Notes under the pieces: model-generated
The model's input: the letters and a program-made list of their open reading frames with translations, nothing else
Told to the model about the DNA's origin: nothing
The model's database searches: none
Origin: Clostridium sp. 'deep sea'
GTDB taxonomy: Bacteria; Bacillota; UBA994; PWPR01
Assembly: GCF_014931565.1 (NCBI RefSeq)
Contig: NZ_CP063353.1
Location: forward strand, 3,348,001 to 3,412,000
Direction of reading: 5' to 3'
Length of the DNA: 64,000 nucleotides
Made by a program: the position numbers and the translations under genes
In this document: one piece after another, positions 8,869 to 17,299 of the stretch
Position numbering within the stretch: the stretch's first letter is position 1
How the letters are laid out: the number at the start of each line of letters is the position of its first letter

Positions 8869-8938
8869 GGTAAACCTGTAGAGCAAACAGTAGTACAAGT
8901 CATTATTAGCATTTAAGTTATTGGAGGTAAAAAAAATA

Positions 8939-9685
8939 ATGAAACATACAAACTTAACAACTAAATATGTAACAATAAGTAAAGCAGCAGTATTGCTGTT
9001 AAGTTTAATTTTAATATGTGCCATAGGAACAAATGAAGTATTTGCAGCTAATAGTTTTGAAAAAGATAAAAACAATATTGATGAAAATTCTAATATCATA
9101 ATGTCTCGCTTAAATAAACATGGTGAAGAAGAAGTCAGTTTAGATTACGGAGAAACATGGATAAATGAAGCTGAATATTACAAAGATAATCCCCTTGTTG
9201 AGTTAGAGTATTACAGCTATGAGGAATACAAAGCATGGCTTGAGCAGGAAAAGATTGATTTACAAAATATAGTTGGTGAAAAAGGCTGGAATCCAACTGA
9301 TGGCTGGTATACATGGACTCAAGAAAAGATAAATGAAGCTATTAGTATGTATGAGCAAACATTAGAAGATATAAAAAATGGTAAACTAGTATCAAAACCG
9401 TTATGTGTAGCTGGTGATAATGATTGTGTTATTGCTATGGTTGGTGAATATTGGCCAGATAAAGAACATATAAAAGCTAGATCATCCTTTGCTTGTATCC
9501 TTATTTTAAATAGTGGTAAAACTGTTGAGTTTGGACCCTATGATACTAAGGAAGCCTTAGGTGAAGAAGTTAAAAAATACTGTGAAGAACAAGTGGCAAA
9601 TGGCTCTTTAACATTAGAAGAGGCCAATGAGAATTTAAAAGAATTTGGTTTAGTAATAGAAGTTAATAAAGCTAAAACAGTATAA
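8939..9685 (+). CDS. Second exported paralogue of the sensor extracellular domain
   Basis: The 248-aa protein has TTGGAGGT upstream of ATG 8939. Its N-terminus is nearly the same as its neighbour's (ISKAAVLLLSLILICAI) and has a possible AxA-type cleavage at VFAAN. The body repeats the blocks VSLDYGETWINEAEYY, YYSYEEYKAWLEQEKIDLQ, GEKGWNPTDGWYTWTQ and EEVKKYCEEQVANGSLTLEEAN. GEKGWNPT-GWY-WTQ also appears in the BlaR1-like protein downstream, so these look like tandem duplicates of that protein's last TM segment plus sensor domain. No enzymatic motif was recognised. Confidence 0.75.
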   Translation: MKHTNLTTKYVTISKAAVLLLSLILICAIGTNEVFAANSFEKDKNNIDENSNIIMSRLNKHGEEEVSLDYGETWINEAEYYKDNPLVELEYYSYEEYKAWLEQEKIDLQNIVGEKGWNPTDGWYTWTQEKINEAISMYEQTLEDIKNGKLVSKPLCVAGDNDCVIAMVGEYWPDKEHIKARSSFACILILNSGKTVEFGPYDTKEALGEEVKKYCEEQVANGSLTLEEANENLKEFGLVIEVNKAKTV

Positions 9686-9712
9686 CATACAGAGCAATCT
9701 GCAAAATTAAAG

Positions 9713-9735
9713 CCCTTCACCTGCAAAGTGAGGGG
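9713..9735 (+). terminator. Hairpin before the blaI promoter
   Basis: CCCTTCAC (9713-9720) pairs with GTGAGGGG (9728-9735) with one wobble, followed by TTT. It is the counterpart of the hairpin after the previous paralogue. Confidence 0.4.
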
Positions 9736-9781
9736 TTTAGACACTGTAATATTAGCTTTATAGGTTTTTAGTTGTAAACTA

Positions 9782-9829
9782 TTGACATGTATTTTTGACA
9801 AGTGTAAAATGTTATTATAGTCACTTGTC
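9782..9829 (+). promoter_or_regulatory. Promoter and dyad operator of blaI-blaR1
   Basis: TTGACA (9782-9787), 17-bp spacer, TAAAAT (9805-9810). The half-sites GACAAGTG (9797-9804) and CACTTGTC (9822-9829) are exact reverse complements flanking the -10, as expected for autorepression by the BlaI-type protein encoded 17 bases downstream. That BlaI binds here is inferred. Confidence 0.75.
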
Positions 9830-9846
9830 TAAAAGGAGATTAAATA

Positions 9847-10224
9847 ATGAGTAATTTAAAAAAACTGCCTAATACAGAATTCGAAATTATGAAGGTTGTA
9901 TGGGCTAATGAACCCCCTATTACTACAAATATAGTTATGGAGCAATTGGGTCAAAAACGTAAGTGGAAAGCCCCTACAATTATTTCTCTAATGCTTAGGT
10001 TAGTAGAGAGAGGGTATTTAAGCACAGAAAAAAGAGGAAAAAACAGAGTATATTTTCCTGTGGTTTCCAAAGAAGAGTATCTTAACTTCGAAACTGGAAA
10101 CTTTATGAAACTTTATCACGAAAACTCATTTCTTAGTTTTGTTAATACTTTTTATGATGGAAAACAACTTAGTGATTGCGATATAGAGGAACTAATGAAA
10201 TGGGTGAAAGAGCAGCGAAACTGA
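9847..10224 (+). CDS. blaI: BlaI/MecI-family transcriptional repressor
   Basis: Dimeric winged-helix repressor of the BlaI/MecI/CopY family, 125 aa. It opens KLPNTEFEIMKVVWANEPPI, the family's first helix, followed by the recognition region WKAPTIISLMLRLVERGYL and the wing (STEKRGKNRVYFPVV); the C-terminal helices from about residue 75 should dimerise and carry the proteolytic switch. AAAGGAG lies 9 bases before ATG 9847. The next gene, a BlaR1-like sensor protease, starts just past its stop, the classical sensor-repressor pair. No beta-lactamase gene is adjacent, so the regulon here probably includes the two exported proteins. Confidence 0.93.
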   Translation: MSNLKKLPNTEFEIMKVVWANEPPITTNIVMEQLGQKRKWKAPTIISLMLRLVERGYLSTEKRGKNRVYFPVVSKEEYLNFETGNFMKLYHENSFLSFVNTFYDGKQLSDCDIEELMKWVKEQRN

Positions 10225-10225
10225 T

Positions 10226-11818
10226 ATGCAGTACTTTATAAATTTATTAATAACTTGCTCTATATCTATGTCGGTGCTTATTCTTATTTACATTATTACA
10301 ACTCCGTGGCTATCAAAAAAATATGATGCAAAGTGGATTTATTACGCTTGGCTGGTGATAATAGTAGGGCTTATCATACCCTTTCGAGTTAATTTTAATA
10401 CCGCAATATTTACAATAGATCCCATACCTGTTGCAACTAAGGTACAGCAGGGTATAACTATCACACGTACAGTTGCTGAGCCTAATGCAAGTTTATATAC
10501 TTATTCTGATATGTTATATCCAAAAACTACAACTATTAACTGGTCTGCTATAGTGGCATTTATTTGGATTGTTGGGGCACTACTATTTGTTACATCTAAA
10601 ATATTTAAACACTACAAGTTTATTAAAATGGCAAACAGATGGAGTGAGCAGGTAAAAGATCCACAACTGCTTAGTTTATTACATAATATAAAGCAAGATA
10701 TGGCAATATCTAAAAATATAGAAATTCAAATATGTTCTTGTATAACAAGTCCTATGATGATTGGCTTTGTTAAGCCTGTAATTTTACTTCCAGTAGCTAA
10801 CTTTAGTTTAGATGAGTTACAGCTTATTTTAAGGCATGAGCTGGTACACTTTAAACGAAAGGATTTATGGTATAAGTGTCTTGTATTTATGGCAACTGCC
10901 ATTCACTGGTTTAATCCTGTAGTTTATTTAATGGCAAAGGCAATTGCTGATCAATGTGAGATTTCTTGTGATGCAGAAGTAGTAAAAGGTAGCAATCTCC
11001 TTAATAGGCAGCAGTATAGTGAAACTATTATTGGGGTAATTAAAAATCAATCAAAAATGCAAACTGTTTTTGCCACAAATTTTTACGGTGGAATTAAAGG
11101 CATGAAAAAAAGAATATTCTCTATTATGGATATAACAAAGAAAAAATGTGGAGCTATTGTTTTGGTTATGATTTTAATAGGCACAATGGCAACAGGTAGT
11201 GTTTTTGCAGTCTCAGAAAAAGCAGTCAATACAGCAAATAAAAGTGTTCAGTTTGCTGAAAAAAATGGTTTAGCTACTGATTTATATAACACCGATGTAT
11301 CACAAGTTATAATAAGTATAGATGATGGAGATACATTTATGTATAACCAAGACCCTAAAAGAGCTCGAACAATACCAAATATTGTATGGTGGACTTACGA
11401 TGAATACAAAACATGGTTAAAGCAAGAAAAAATAAACCTACAGCAGATAATTGGTGAAAAAGGCTGGAATCCAACTGAGGGTTGGTATGTGTGGACTCAA
11501 CAGCGTGTTGATAAAGCTCTACAGCGTTATGAAAAAACTTTACAGGATATTAAAGTGGGTATAAAAGTATCTAAAACCGTAAATGGCAAACAAAATATAG
11601 CTATGGTTTCTACTCCAATTAATAAAGCTAAAATTACAACAGCCCCAAGTTATATTATTACAGTGGTAGATGAAAAAGGAAATGAAAAAGTTTTTGGTCC
11701 TTGTGAATCAGAGCAAGATTTACTTGATACTGTTAAATCATACTATCACAGGCAAATAGCAGACGGTACTATAGCGCAATCGGAAGCCGATAAAATTATA
11801 AAAAAAATTACTAAGTAA
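10226..11818 (+). CDS. blaR1: BlaR1-like M56-family membrane metallopeptidase sensor
   Basis: The 530-aa membrane protein starts one base after the blaI stop. N-terminal TM segments lie at about 7-27, 37-55 and 110-128. The cytoplasmic zinc-protease region carries LRHELVHFKRKDLW (HExxH, about 208-222) and the later metal ligand segment CEISCDAEVV. After a last TM segment (about 308-330, IVLVMILIGTMATGSVFA) comes a roughly 200-residue extracellular domain with GEKGWNPTEGWYVWTQ. There is no penicillin-binding SxxK domain of staphylococcal type, so the ligand is unlikely to be sensed through a beta-lactamase fold. By family analogy, sensing activates the protease and leads to BlaI loss. The extracellular domain is duplicated as the two exported proteins upstream. 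Confidence 0.9.
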   Translation: MQYFINLLITCSISMSVLILIYIITTPWLSKKYDAKWIYYAWLVIIVGLIIPFRVNFNTAIFTIDPIPVATKVQQGITITRTVAEPNASLYTYSDMLYPKTTTINWSAIVAFIWIVGALLFVTSKIFKHYKFIKMANRWSEQVKDPQLLSLLHNIKQDMAISKNIEIQICSCITSPMMIGFVKPVILLPVANFSLDELQLILRHELVHFKRKDLWYKCLVFMATAIHWFNPVVYLMAKAIADQCEISCDAEVVKGSNLLNRQQYSETIIGVIKNQSKMQTVFATNFYGGIKGMKKRIFSIMDITKKKCGAIVLVMILIGTMATGSVFAVSEKAVNTANKSVQFAEKNGLATDLYNTDVSQVIISIDDGDTFMYNQDPKRARTIPNIVWWTYDEYKTWLKQEKINLQQIIGEKGWNPTEGWYVWTQQRVDKALQRYEKTLQDIKVGIKVSKTVNGKQNIAMVSTPINKAKITTAPSYIITVVDEKGNEKVFGPCESEQDLLDTVKSYYHRQIADGTIAQSEADKIIKKITK

Positions 11819-11918
11819 ATTTTATTGTACTGAACCTCAACTTAGTAAATTATTTATCTTAGTGCACATTTAACTTAGCTACTTACTTAGGTTAAAATAG
11901 AATAAATAATATTTAGGT

Positions 11919-11947
11919 AACCCTTCAATTTTTAGAAGGGTTTTTTT
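11919..11947 (+). terminator. Terminator of blaI-blaR1
   Basis: AACCCTTC (11919-11926) and GAAGGGTT (11935-11942) pair perfectly over an 8-nt loop, and the right arm runs into seven T's (11941-11947). Confidence 0.85.
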
Positions 11948-12300
11948 GTTATGGGTTTTTACACTCTTTTAAAATATAAATCACAATTAATAAAGGTGCT
12001 GCGGAGTAATAATTTATAGAGTGTACTTAATTAGTTATTTAAAAAATTTTCTTGTTATTGTGTAACTTTTGCTTTTTTATAAATTTCTTTAATGTTATTT
12101 TAATCAAATTCTAACTATAATAAAACTCTATTATGTTAAAATTCAAATAATGTTACTACCTATAATTTTTTATTTTATACAGTTGTTATTGTAATATTTA
12201 TATTAATAGATAATTTTATATTAATGGTGATTTTAACTAAATAATATATTTAAAATGAGCTTGTAATAAATTACTAAGCTAATATTGGGGTGCGATAAGA
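11948..12300. other. AT-rich intergenic region
   Basis: About 350 bases without a gene. Very A/T-rich with scattered TATA-like words; I could not place a promoter with both hexamers. It ends in GGGGTGCG, the ribosome site of the next gene. Confidence 0.4.
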
Positions 12301-13560
12301 ATGGGCTTAAAAAATATTAAAACAGATAATTCGAAATTAACGGATCTTAAATCTTCATATATAACACTATGGCATAATACTAGCTGTGATTTTCCTGATT
12401 TTAATTACAAAATAAACTATTTTAATAAGCTTTTAAACGAGCGTGAAATTGAAAAATGTAGTAAAAAACTTGCTAAAAAAATTAAAATTATTCCCCAATG
12501 CCAAAGTGAAAAAGACTTATTGAGTGCAAATATTTTTACATTAATTGAAAAGCTAGAAAGCAAAATCATTGGTAAAAATAAAAGCTTAATTAGGTTTTTT
12601 TCGGGTAAAGGTTATGCTAATATCACTGAGCAATTTATAGCAGAGGTCAAAAAATTTGATTCTAATATGCATTTTTATGATATATTTCAGGCAATTAGAA
12701 ATGTTTGGATAATGAACAGCATACAGTTACTATTTAATATTGATGTAAAGATGACCGATTCTATTTTTTCATATAGCATGTTATATCCTTATAGTGATAA
12801 TTATCTGGATGATGTTAATATTACTAGCCTAGAGAAAAAAGAGTTTAATAACAGGTTTAAGGCATGGTTATATGATGATAAGATTCAACCTAAAAGCCAA
12901 CTTGAAGAGTGTATTTATAAACTAGTGCAAAGAATAAAAAAGGAATTTCCAAGTCATAAATATCCTCAGGTTTCTCAAAGCTTAATCGCAATTCACGCTG
13001 CTCAAGAAAAAAGCATGTTTCAGCAAGCTGTGAATACCCCAAGTGAAAATGAAATTTTAAATATTAGTTTTGAAAAAGGCGGTACATCAGTGATGGCTGA
13101 TGGTTATTTAGTAAAGGGTAATTTAAGTGTAGCTGAGCAAGAGTTTTTATTTTCTTATGGATTATTATTACAGCTTATAGATGACTTACAAGATGTTAAA
13201 GAGGATTTAGCTAGTGACAATTTAACGATATTTTCACACAGAGTAACAAAAGGTAATTTAAATGAAATAACTAATAAATTATTAAGGTATATTGAGGTAG
13301 TATTTAGTCAAGCTAAAATAATATATACTAGCGAGACTTTAAAACTAAAAGAAATCATTCAATATAGCTGTAAAATGATGATAATCGAAGCCATATCTAA
13401 AAATAAAGAACTGTATACAAAAACATATTTAAAAAAAATTGAACAGTATTCTCATGTAAGATTACCATACTACCAAAAGCTACAGAGAAAGTTACGTGTT
13501 CAGTATACTGAAAAAGAGCTAAATAATATATTCACTGCTTTTTCTCAACAGTGTAGTTAA
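12301..13560 (+). CDS. Class-1 isoprenoid-synthase-like protein
   Basis: The 419-aa all-helical soluble protein has GGGGTG 8 bases before the ATG. Two Asp-rich segments fit the metal-binding sites of the class-I terpene/prenyl synthase fold: YSDNYLDDVN (about residues 163-172) and LLLQLIDDLQDVKEDL (about 289-304), the latter in the position of the second motif of trans-prenyl synthases. The N-terminal 120 residues look unlike a standard polyprenyl synthase and the protein is longer than usual (about 300 aa). The substrate is unknown; terpene cyclisation, prenyl transfer or a non-catalytic relative are all possible. It stands as a single transcription unit. Confidence 0.65.
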   Translation: MGLKNIKTDNSKLTDLKSSYITLWHNTSCDFPDFNYKINYFNKLLNEREIEKCSKKLAKKIKIIPQCQSEKDLLSANIFTLIEKLESKIIGKNKSLIRFFSGKGYANITEQFIAEVKKFDSNMHFYDIFQAIRNVWIMNSIQLLFNIDVKMTDSIFSYSMLYPYSDNYLDDVNITSLEKKEFNNRFKAWLYDDKIQPKSQLEECIYKLVQRIKKEFPSHKYPQVSQSLIAIHAAQEKSMFQQAVNTPSENEILNISFEKGGTSVMADGYLVKGNLSVAEQEFLFSYGLLLQLIDDLQDVKEDLASDNLTIFSHRVTKGNLNEITNKLLRYIEVVFSQAKIIYTSETLKLKEIIQYSCKMMIIEAISKNKELYTKTYLKKIEQYSHVRLPYYQKLQRKLRVQYTEKELNNIFTAFSQQCS

Positions 13561-13631
13561 AGATGTTTAATAATTTCTACATTAATATAATAATAAACAT
13601 AACATAAGCAAAAAACTATAAATTTAACTTA

Positions 13632-13657
13632 AATAACACTCACAGAGTGTTATTTTG
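13632..13657 (+). terminator. Terminator after the isoprenoid-synthase-like gene
   Basis: AATAACACTC (13632-13641) and GAGTGTTATT (13645-13654) pair perfectly across a 3-nt loop, followed by TTG. Confidence 0.65.
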
Positions 13658-13735
13658 CTATTTCTATTGTTATAATAAAGTAGAATTTATTTAAAAAAAG
13701 ATGTTGAAAAAATAATATAAGCAGGTATAAACAAT

Positions 13736-13930
13736 ATGAGTGGAACTATAAGAGAAAACATTAAAGTAGGACTAACCGTAAAGCTAGTTCAAAAACAAGA
13801 TCAACGATCTGGTAAATTGACCGAAGGTGTAGTTGCAAAAATCCTTACTAAATCACCCAAACATCCTCATGGCATAAAAGTAAAACTAGAAAGTGGAATT
13901 GTAGGTAGAGTGAAAGAAATACTTAACTAA
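13736..13930 (+). CDS. ywbE: YwbE family protein
   Basis: The 64-aa basic protein has the YwbE family (DUF2196) pattern throughout: an I-GL-V-LV start, QKQDQRSGKLTEGVVAKILT and the strongly conserved SPKHPHGIKVKLESGIVGRV. The fold is predicted to be a small beta barrel, possibly nucleic-acid binding; the cellular role is not established. Full length for the family. The ribosome site is weak (GCAGGT). Confidence 0.92.
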   Translation: MSGTIRENIKVGLTVKLVQKQDQRSGKLTEGVVAKILTKSPKHPHGIKVKLESGIVGRVKEILN

Positions 13931-14140
13931 CTTGATAACTGAATATAATTTTTTTTAATTTTTTACAACAAACCACAAGGAGATACTCTAAGAGAGGATA
14001 TTATTGCAGTATAATATATAATAATTGCTAGTAGAAGTACATCAAGTAAGAATAATTATAGCGAGCCATTAAGTTTTCATCTTTGTGTTCTTAGTGTTCT
14101 TGTATAATAAAAGAGTGGTTAAGCTATTAGAAATATAGCG

Positions 14141-14334
14141 TATAATCAAAGTAACAGATGCTGTGGATTATTACTTGTGTTCTATAGCTTAGACTATTTC
14201 ACAAAGACCATAACCACAGCTTTATGTTACAACTATTAATTAGTTAGATAACGCATAGACGTTTTATCTCTAGCAAGGATATAGAACATAAAGCTGATGG
14301 AATAACAGCATCAATGAAAGGAGAAGGTCAATTA
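14141..14334 (+). ncRNA. Candidate bridge RNA / left-end non-coding region of the IS110-family element
   Basis: IS110-family elements encode a structured bridge RNA next to the transposase that pairs with donor and target DNA. Here the leader holds a TATAAT (14141-14146), then GCTGTGG (14160-14166) pairing exactly with CCACAGC (14214-14220) around a 47-nt loop, then AGATAA (14246-14251) pairing with TTATCT (14264-14269) around a 12-nt loop. Two stems with large loops before the recombinase suit such an RNA. The element's ends and guide segments could not be fixed by eye. Confidence 0.35.
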
Positions 14335-15495
14335 ATGATCTATGTAGGAATTGATGTAGCGAGTACAAAACATGACTGTTTTATTGTTAACTCTGAGGGT
14401 GAAGTAATAGAAGAAGTATTTACAATAGCCAATAATAAAGCAGGGTTTGAAAAACTATTATCCAAGATACCAAAGGTAAATAAGAGCAAGATAAAAATTG
14501 GACTTGAGTCTACAGGGCATTATAGCAATAATATACGTAACTACCTGTATGAAAAGGGCTTTAACTTAGTAGTACTAAACCCACTCAGCACTAACCTATA
14601 TCGAAAAGCTCAGACCCTTCGCAAAACAAAAACAGATAAGATAGACGCAAAAATGATTGCCAAAATATTGCACACTGAAGACCACAAGCCCTACACCCCA
14701 ATATCATACCATATAAACGAGATTAAATCTCTAACAAGAATAAGAACTCGCTGGGTAAAAATATGCAGTTCTCATAAAATATCTATTACAAGAATCCTAA
14801 GCTGTACCTTTCCAGAACTAAAGCAAAATTTCCCTTCAATACATCAAAAATCAATGTATGAAGCACTAAAGGAATACCCATCTGCTGAGTCTCTAAAAAA
14901 CGCACACCTCACTAAGTTAACCAATATATTAACCAAAAATTCTAATGGGAAATATACAAAAGATACAGCTATAAAAATAAAAAAACTAGCTCAAAACTCT
15001 ATTGGTGTAGTTTGTAAGTCACATGAGATGGACTTAGTATATAGCATAGAAGAAGTACAAGCATGTCAGAAAAGAATCAAGAATATCGAGCAAGAAATTA
15101 AAGGCATGATGACAGGGCTTGATTCACCAATACTCTCAATACCAGGGATCTCAATTGTGTATGGCTCTATCATATTATCTGAGATAGGCTCAATTCATAA
15201 CTTTAGTTCACCTTCTAAACTTTTGGCCTATGCTGGTTTAGATCCTTCAACTAAGCAATCTGGAAAATTCAAAGGTAATGGCAAGATGGTTAAGCGAGGT
15301 TCAACTTATCTTAGAGCAGCTTTAATTAGTGCTGCTAGATCAGTAGCTATGTATGATTCAGTGTTTAAAGATTATCTCAATAAAAAACTAAATGAGGGTA
15401 AGCATTATTTCGTTGCTCTATCTCATGTTGCAAGAAAATTAATTAGAGTAATATATCACTTGCTTAGAAATAATGTAATATTTAAAGCTAGTTAG
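14335..15495 (+). mobile_element. IS110-family transposase (insertion element)
   Basis: The 386-aa recombinase encodes an N-terminal RuvC-like DEDD domain starting MIYVGIDVASTKHD with the first acidic residue, GLESTGHYSNNIRNYL and KTDKIDAKMIAKIL, then a coiled region and the C-terminal Transposase_20 domain with LSIPGISIVYGSIILSEIG, LLAYAGLDPSTKQSGK and KRGSTYLRAALISAA, which contains the conserved serine. The frame is intact and of normal length. ATG 14335 is preferred to 14314 because the protein family starts at the beta strand and AAAGGAG lies upstream. The non-coding leader may carry the bridge RNA. The insertion separates ywbE from the methyltransferase gene. Confidence 0.93.
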
Positions 15496-15516
15496 GAAAC
15501 TAAAATACTGTATAAA

Positions 15517-15544
15517 AAATAAGAGTAGAAATCTACTCTTATTT
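15517..15544. terminator. Hairpin after the IS110 transposase
   Basis: Arms 15517-15529 and 15532-15544 are perfect 13-base reverse complements (AAATAAGAGTAGA), allowing a tight loop. It ends in TTT and is likely a bidirectional terminator. Confidence 0.7.
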
Positions 15545-15876
15545 AAGTGTGTGTTCAAAATTATTTTAATTTAACACTTGACTTAACATAGTTAGTCTTT
15601 GTGGTTTCCAAATAAAGTTACATTAATAGTATTAGTTTAATTTTAAAAGCTTTAACTATATTTATGTGTACTATAGTGTTAACTTATTAAATTTACTGCA
15701 AAGTCTTTTCTTCGTGTGCTTTGTGTCATTTGTGGTAGATTAATAAAAGCTTAGGTTATTTCTGTTTGTTAAATGTTTAAACCCTTAAAACTTTGAATAA
15801 GGGTAAAACAGGTTTGTTATTATATTTTAAATAATGAGGTTTAATTTTTAAACAATTTAGGATAAAGGGGTATTTT
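15545..15876. other. Intergenic region downstream of the IS110 element
   Basis: No gene. It contains the T/G-rich word CTTTGTGTCATTTGTGGT near 15719-15736, similar to CTTTGTGTTCTTAGTGTTCT at about 14083-14102 on the other side of the transposase, and a hairpin ACCCTTA / TAAGGGT (15781-15787, 15798-15804). The paired words could mark the interrupted original sequence or the element's flanks. Confidence 0.35.
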
Positions 15877-16827
15877 ATGAATGAGATAAGTTCAACACAG
15901 TATCTTTACCAAGTTAAACATAAAGCCCATGAGCATGATCTTTGTAAATTAGAGATTAAATCTCTCTTTAACATAAATGCTAAAGAACAAGTATTTATAA
16001 CAATCAAAAAAGTTGATCCAGCTATTAGTCCATTTATAACTCTCCGTTTAATAATTCTACATAAGGCTAACTCTTTTTCCGATTTACTAACCACTATTAA
16101 AAACGCTAAGTATAATTACCATGATTTTAAAGTTGAATATGTTGTTTTATCGACTTTGTGCCCAAGTTATCACAGTAGAAAAAGCTATTGCAAACAAATT
16201 GGTTTACATATTATTGGTTACCCAAAATTCACTGAACCAGATATAGTTTTAGGAATAACTGAGTATCAAGGCAGTTGGTATTTTGGAGTTTTAAATCAAG
16301 ATAAAGGTGTTTGGCGACATCATAAACACAAGCCCTATAATTATTCCGCTTCATTAAATATAACCACTGCTAAGGCTTTAGTTAATATTGCTAGTGAGGC
16401 AGACTTTTCTAAAAAACTAATAGATCCTTGCTGTGGTATAGGAACAGTGTTGTTAGAGGCTTTGTTTGCTGGCTACAATATTGTGGGACGAGATATTAAC
16501 TATTTGGTAGCTAAACATGCTAATGTTAATCTAAAGTATTTTAATTATCCACAGGTTGTAAGCTGTGGAGATATTAAAGATATCACAGAGTTGTATGACG
16601 TGGCCATTATAGATATGCCTTATGGACTATATTATTATTCAGATAATGAAACTAAACTAACAATTATAAATAGTGCTAAAAAAATTGCTAAAAAAGTAGT
16701 GTTTGTTCATTGTGAAGATATCTCAGCTACTATTTTAAAAGCAGGGTTTGAAATAATAGATACATGTGTTATTGGTAAAGGAGTCAAGAATAGGAGTTTT
16801 AGCAGGAGTGTATGGGTGTGTCAATAA
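15877..16827 (+). CDS. Putative RNA methyltransferase, Trm11/UPF0020-like
   Basis: The 316-aa protein has AAAGGGG 7 bases before ATG. The N-terminal half (to about 165) is divergent and may correspond to a THUMP-like RNA-binding region. The C-terminal half is a Rossmann SAM-methyltransferase with DPCCGIGTVLLEALFAGY (motif I, about residues 185-202), a GRDIN acidic strand and the catalytic loop DMPYG (about 246-250), a variant of the D-P-P-Y signature of N2-guanine or N6-adenine methyltransferases. By family the likely substrate is tRNA guanosine, but this is inferred. It is a single gene with repeats behind it. Confidence 0.8.
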   Translation: MNEISSTQYLYQVKHKAHEHDLCKLEIKSLFNINAKEQVFITIKKVDPAISPFITLRLIILHKANSFSDLLTTIKNAKYNYHDFKVEYVVLSTLCPSYHSRKSYCKQIGLHIIGYPKFTEPDIVLGITEYQGSWYFGVLNQDKGVWRHHKHKPYNYSASLNITTAKALVNIASEADFSKKLIDPCCGIGTVLLEALFAGYNIVGRDINYLVAKHANVNLKYFNYPQVVSCGDIKDITELYDVAIIDMPYGLYYYSDNETKLTIINSAKKIAKKVVFVHCEDISATILKAGFEIIDTCVIGKGVKNRSFSRSVWVCQ

Positions 16828-16837
16828 TGGGGGGAGA

Positions 16838-17145
16838 GGTTTTTTCCACGGACGCTTCCATAATTAAATCTAACTCGGCGTCATACGCCAAAATTATTCA
16901 TAACATATACTGGCTCGTATTATGTTCTTAATAATTATGGCTATTCCTTGATTTAGATTCAATTCTGAAAGCCACGGATAAATGATACGTTCAGCCTGTT
17001 AGGGGTTTTTTCCACGGACGCTTCCATAATTAAATCTAACTCGGCGTCATACGCCATAATTATTCATAACATATACTGGTCGTATTATGTTATGAATAAT
17101 TCTGGCTATTCCTTGATTTAGATTCAATTCTGAAAGCCGTGCATT
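16838..17145. repeat. Two tandem copies of a roughly 140-bp palindromic element, period 166 bp
   Basis: Copy one starts at 16838 and copy two at 17004, both opening GGTTTTTTCCACGGACGCTT and ending ATTCTGAAAGCC. Within each, ATTATTCATAACATA pairs with TATGTTATGAATAAT around a loop (complete in copy two; damaged in copy one), AATTAAATCTAA pairs imperfectly with TTAGATTCAATT, and CACGG/GCTT pair with AAGC/CCGTG at the outer ends. The whole can fold as one long hairpin. A partial third echo (TTACGCCATAATTATTTATATCATATA) follows to about 17190. No ORF. It may be a miniature mobile element or a structured transcript. Confidence 0.7.
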
Positions 17146-17299
17146 AAATTGACTTTGCGTTTTACGCCATAATTATTTATATCATATAGAATAAGATTTT
17201 TAAGTTTATTTATTTTAGAAGAGAAAAATTATATTTAACTAATAAATTATTTAATTAACAAAATATAGTATAATAAGATAACGAAAGGAGAGGTTAGAA

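Noticed and set aside
8861-8870. Phase-variable poly-G tract
   Set aside because: The 8-G run lies in an intercistronic hairpin, not in a coding frame or between promoter hexamers, so length change would not obviously switch anything.
9847-11818. Beta-lactam resistance operon
   Set aside because: No beta-lactamase or PBP2a-like gene is adjacent and the sensor lacks a penicillin-binding SxxK domain; only the regulator pair resembles bla/mec.
14335-15495. Cas-type nuclease because of the RuvC-like N-terminus
   Set aside because: The C-terminal Transposase_20 block and overall length are those of IS110 recombinases; no guide array is near.
16838-17190. CRISPR-like spacing of repeats
   Set aside because: Only two copies with a 166-bp period; the repeats are long palindromes and nothing like a 25-40 bp repeat/spacer pattern is present, nor are cas genes.
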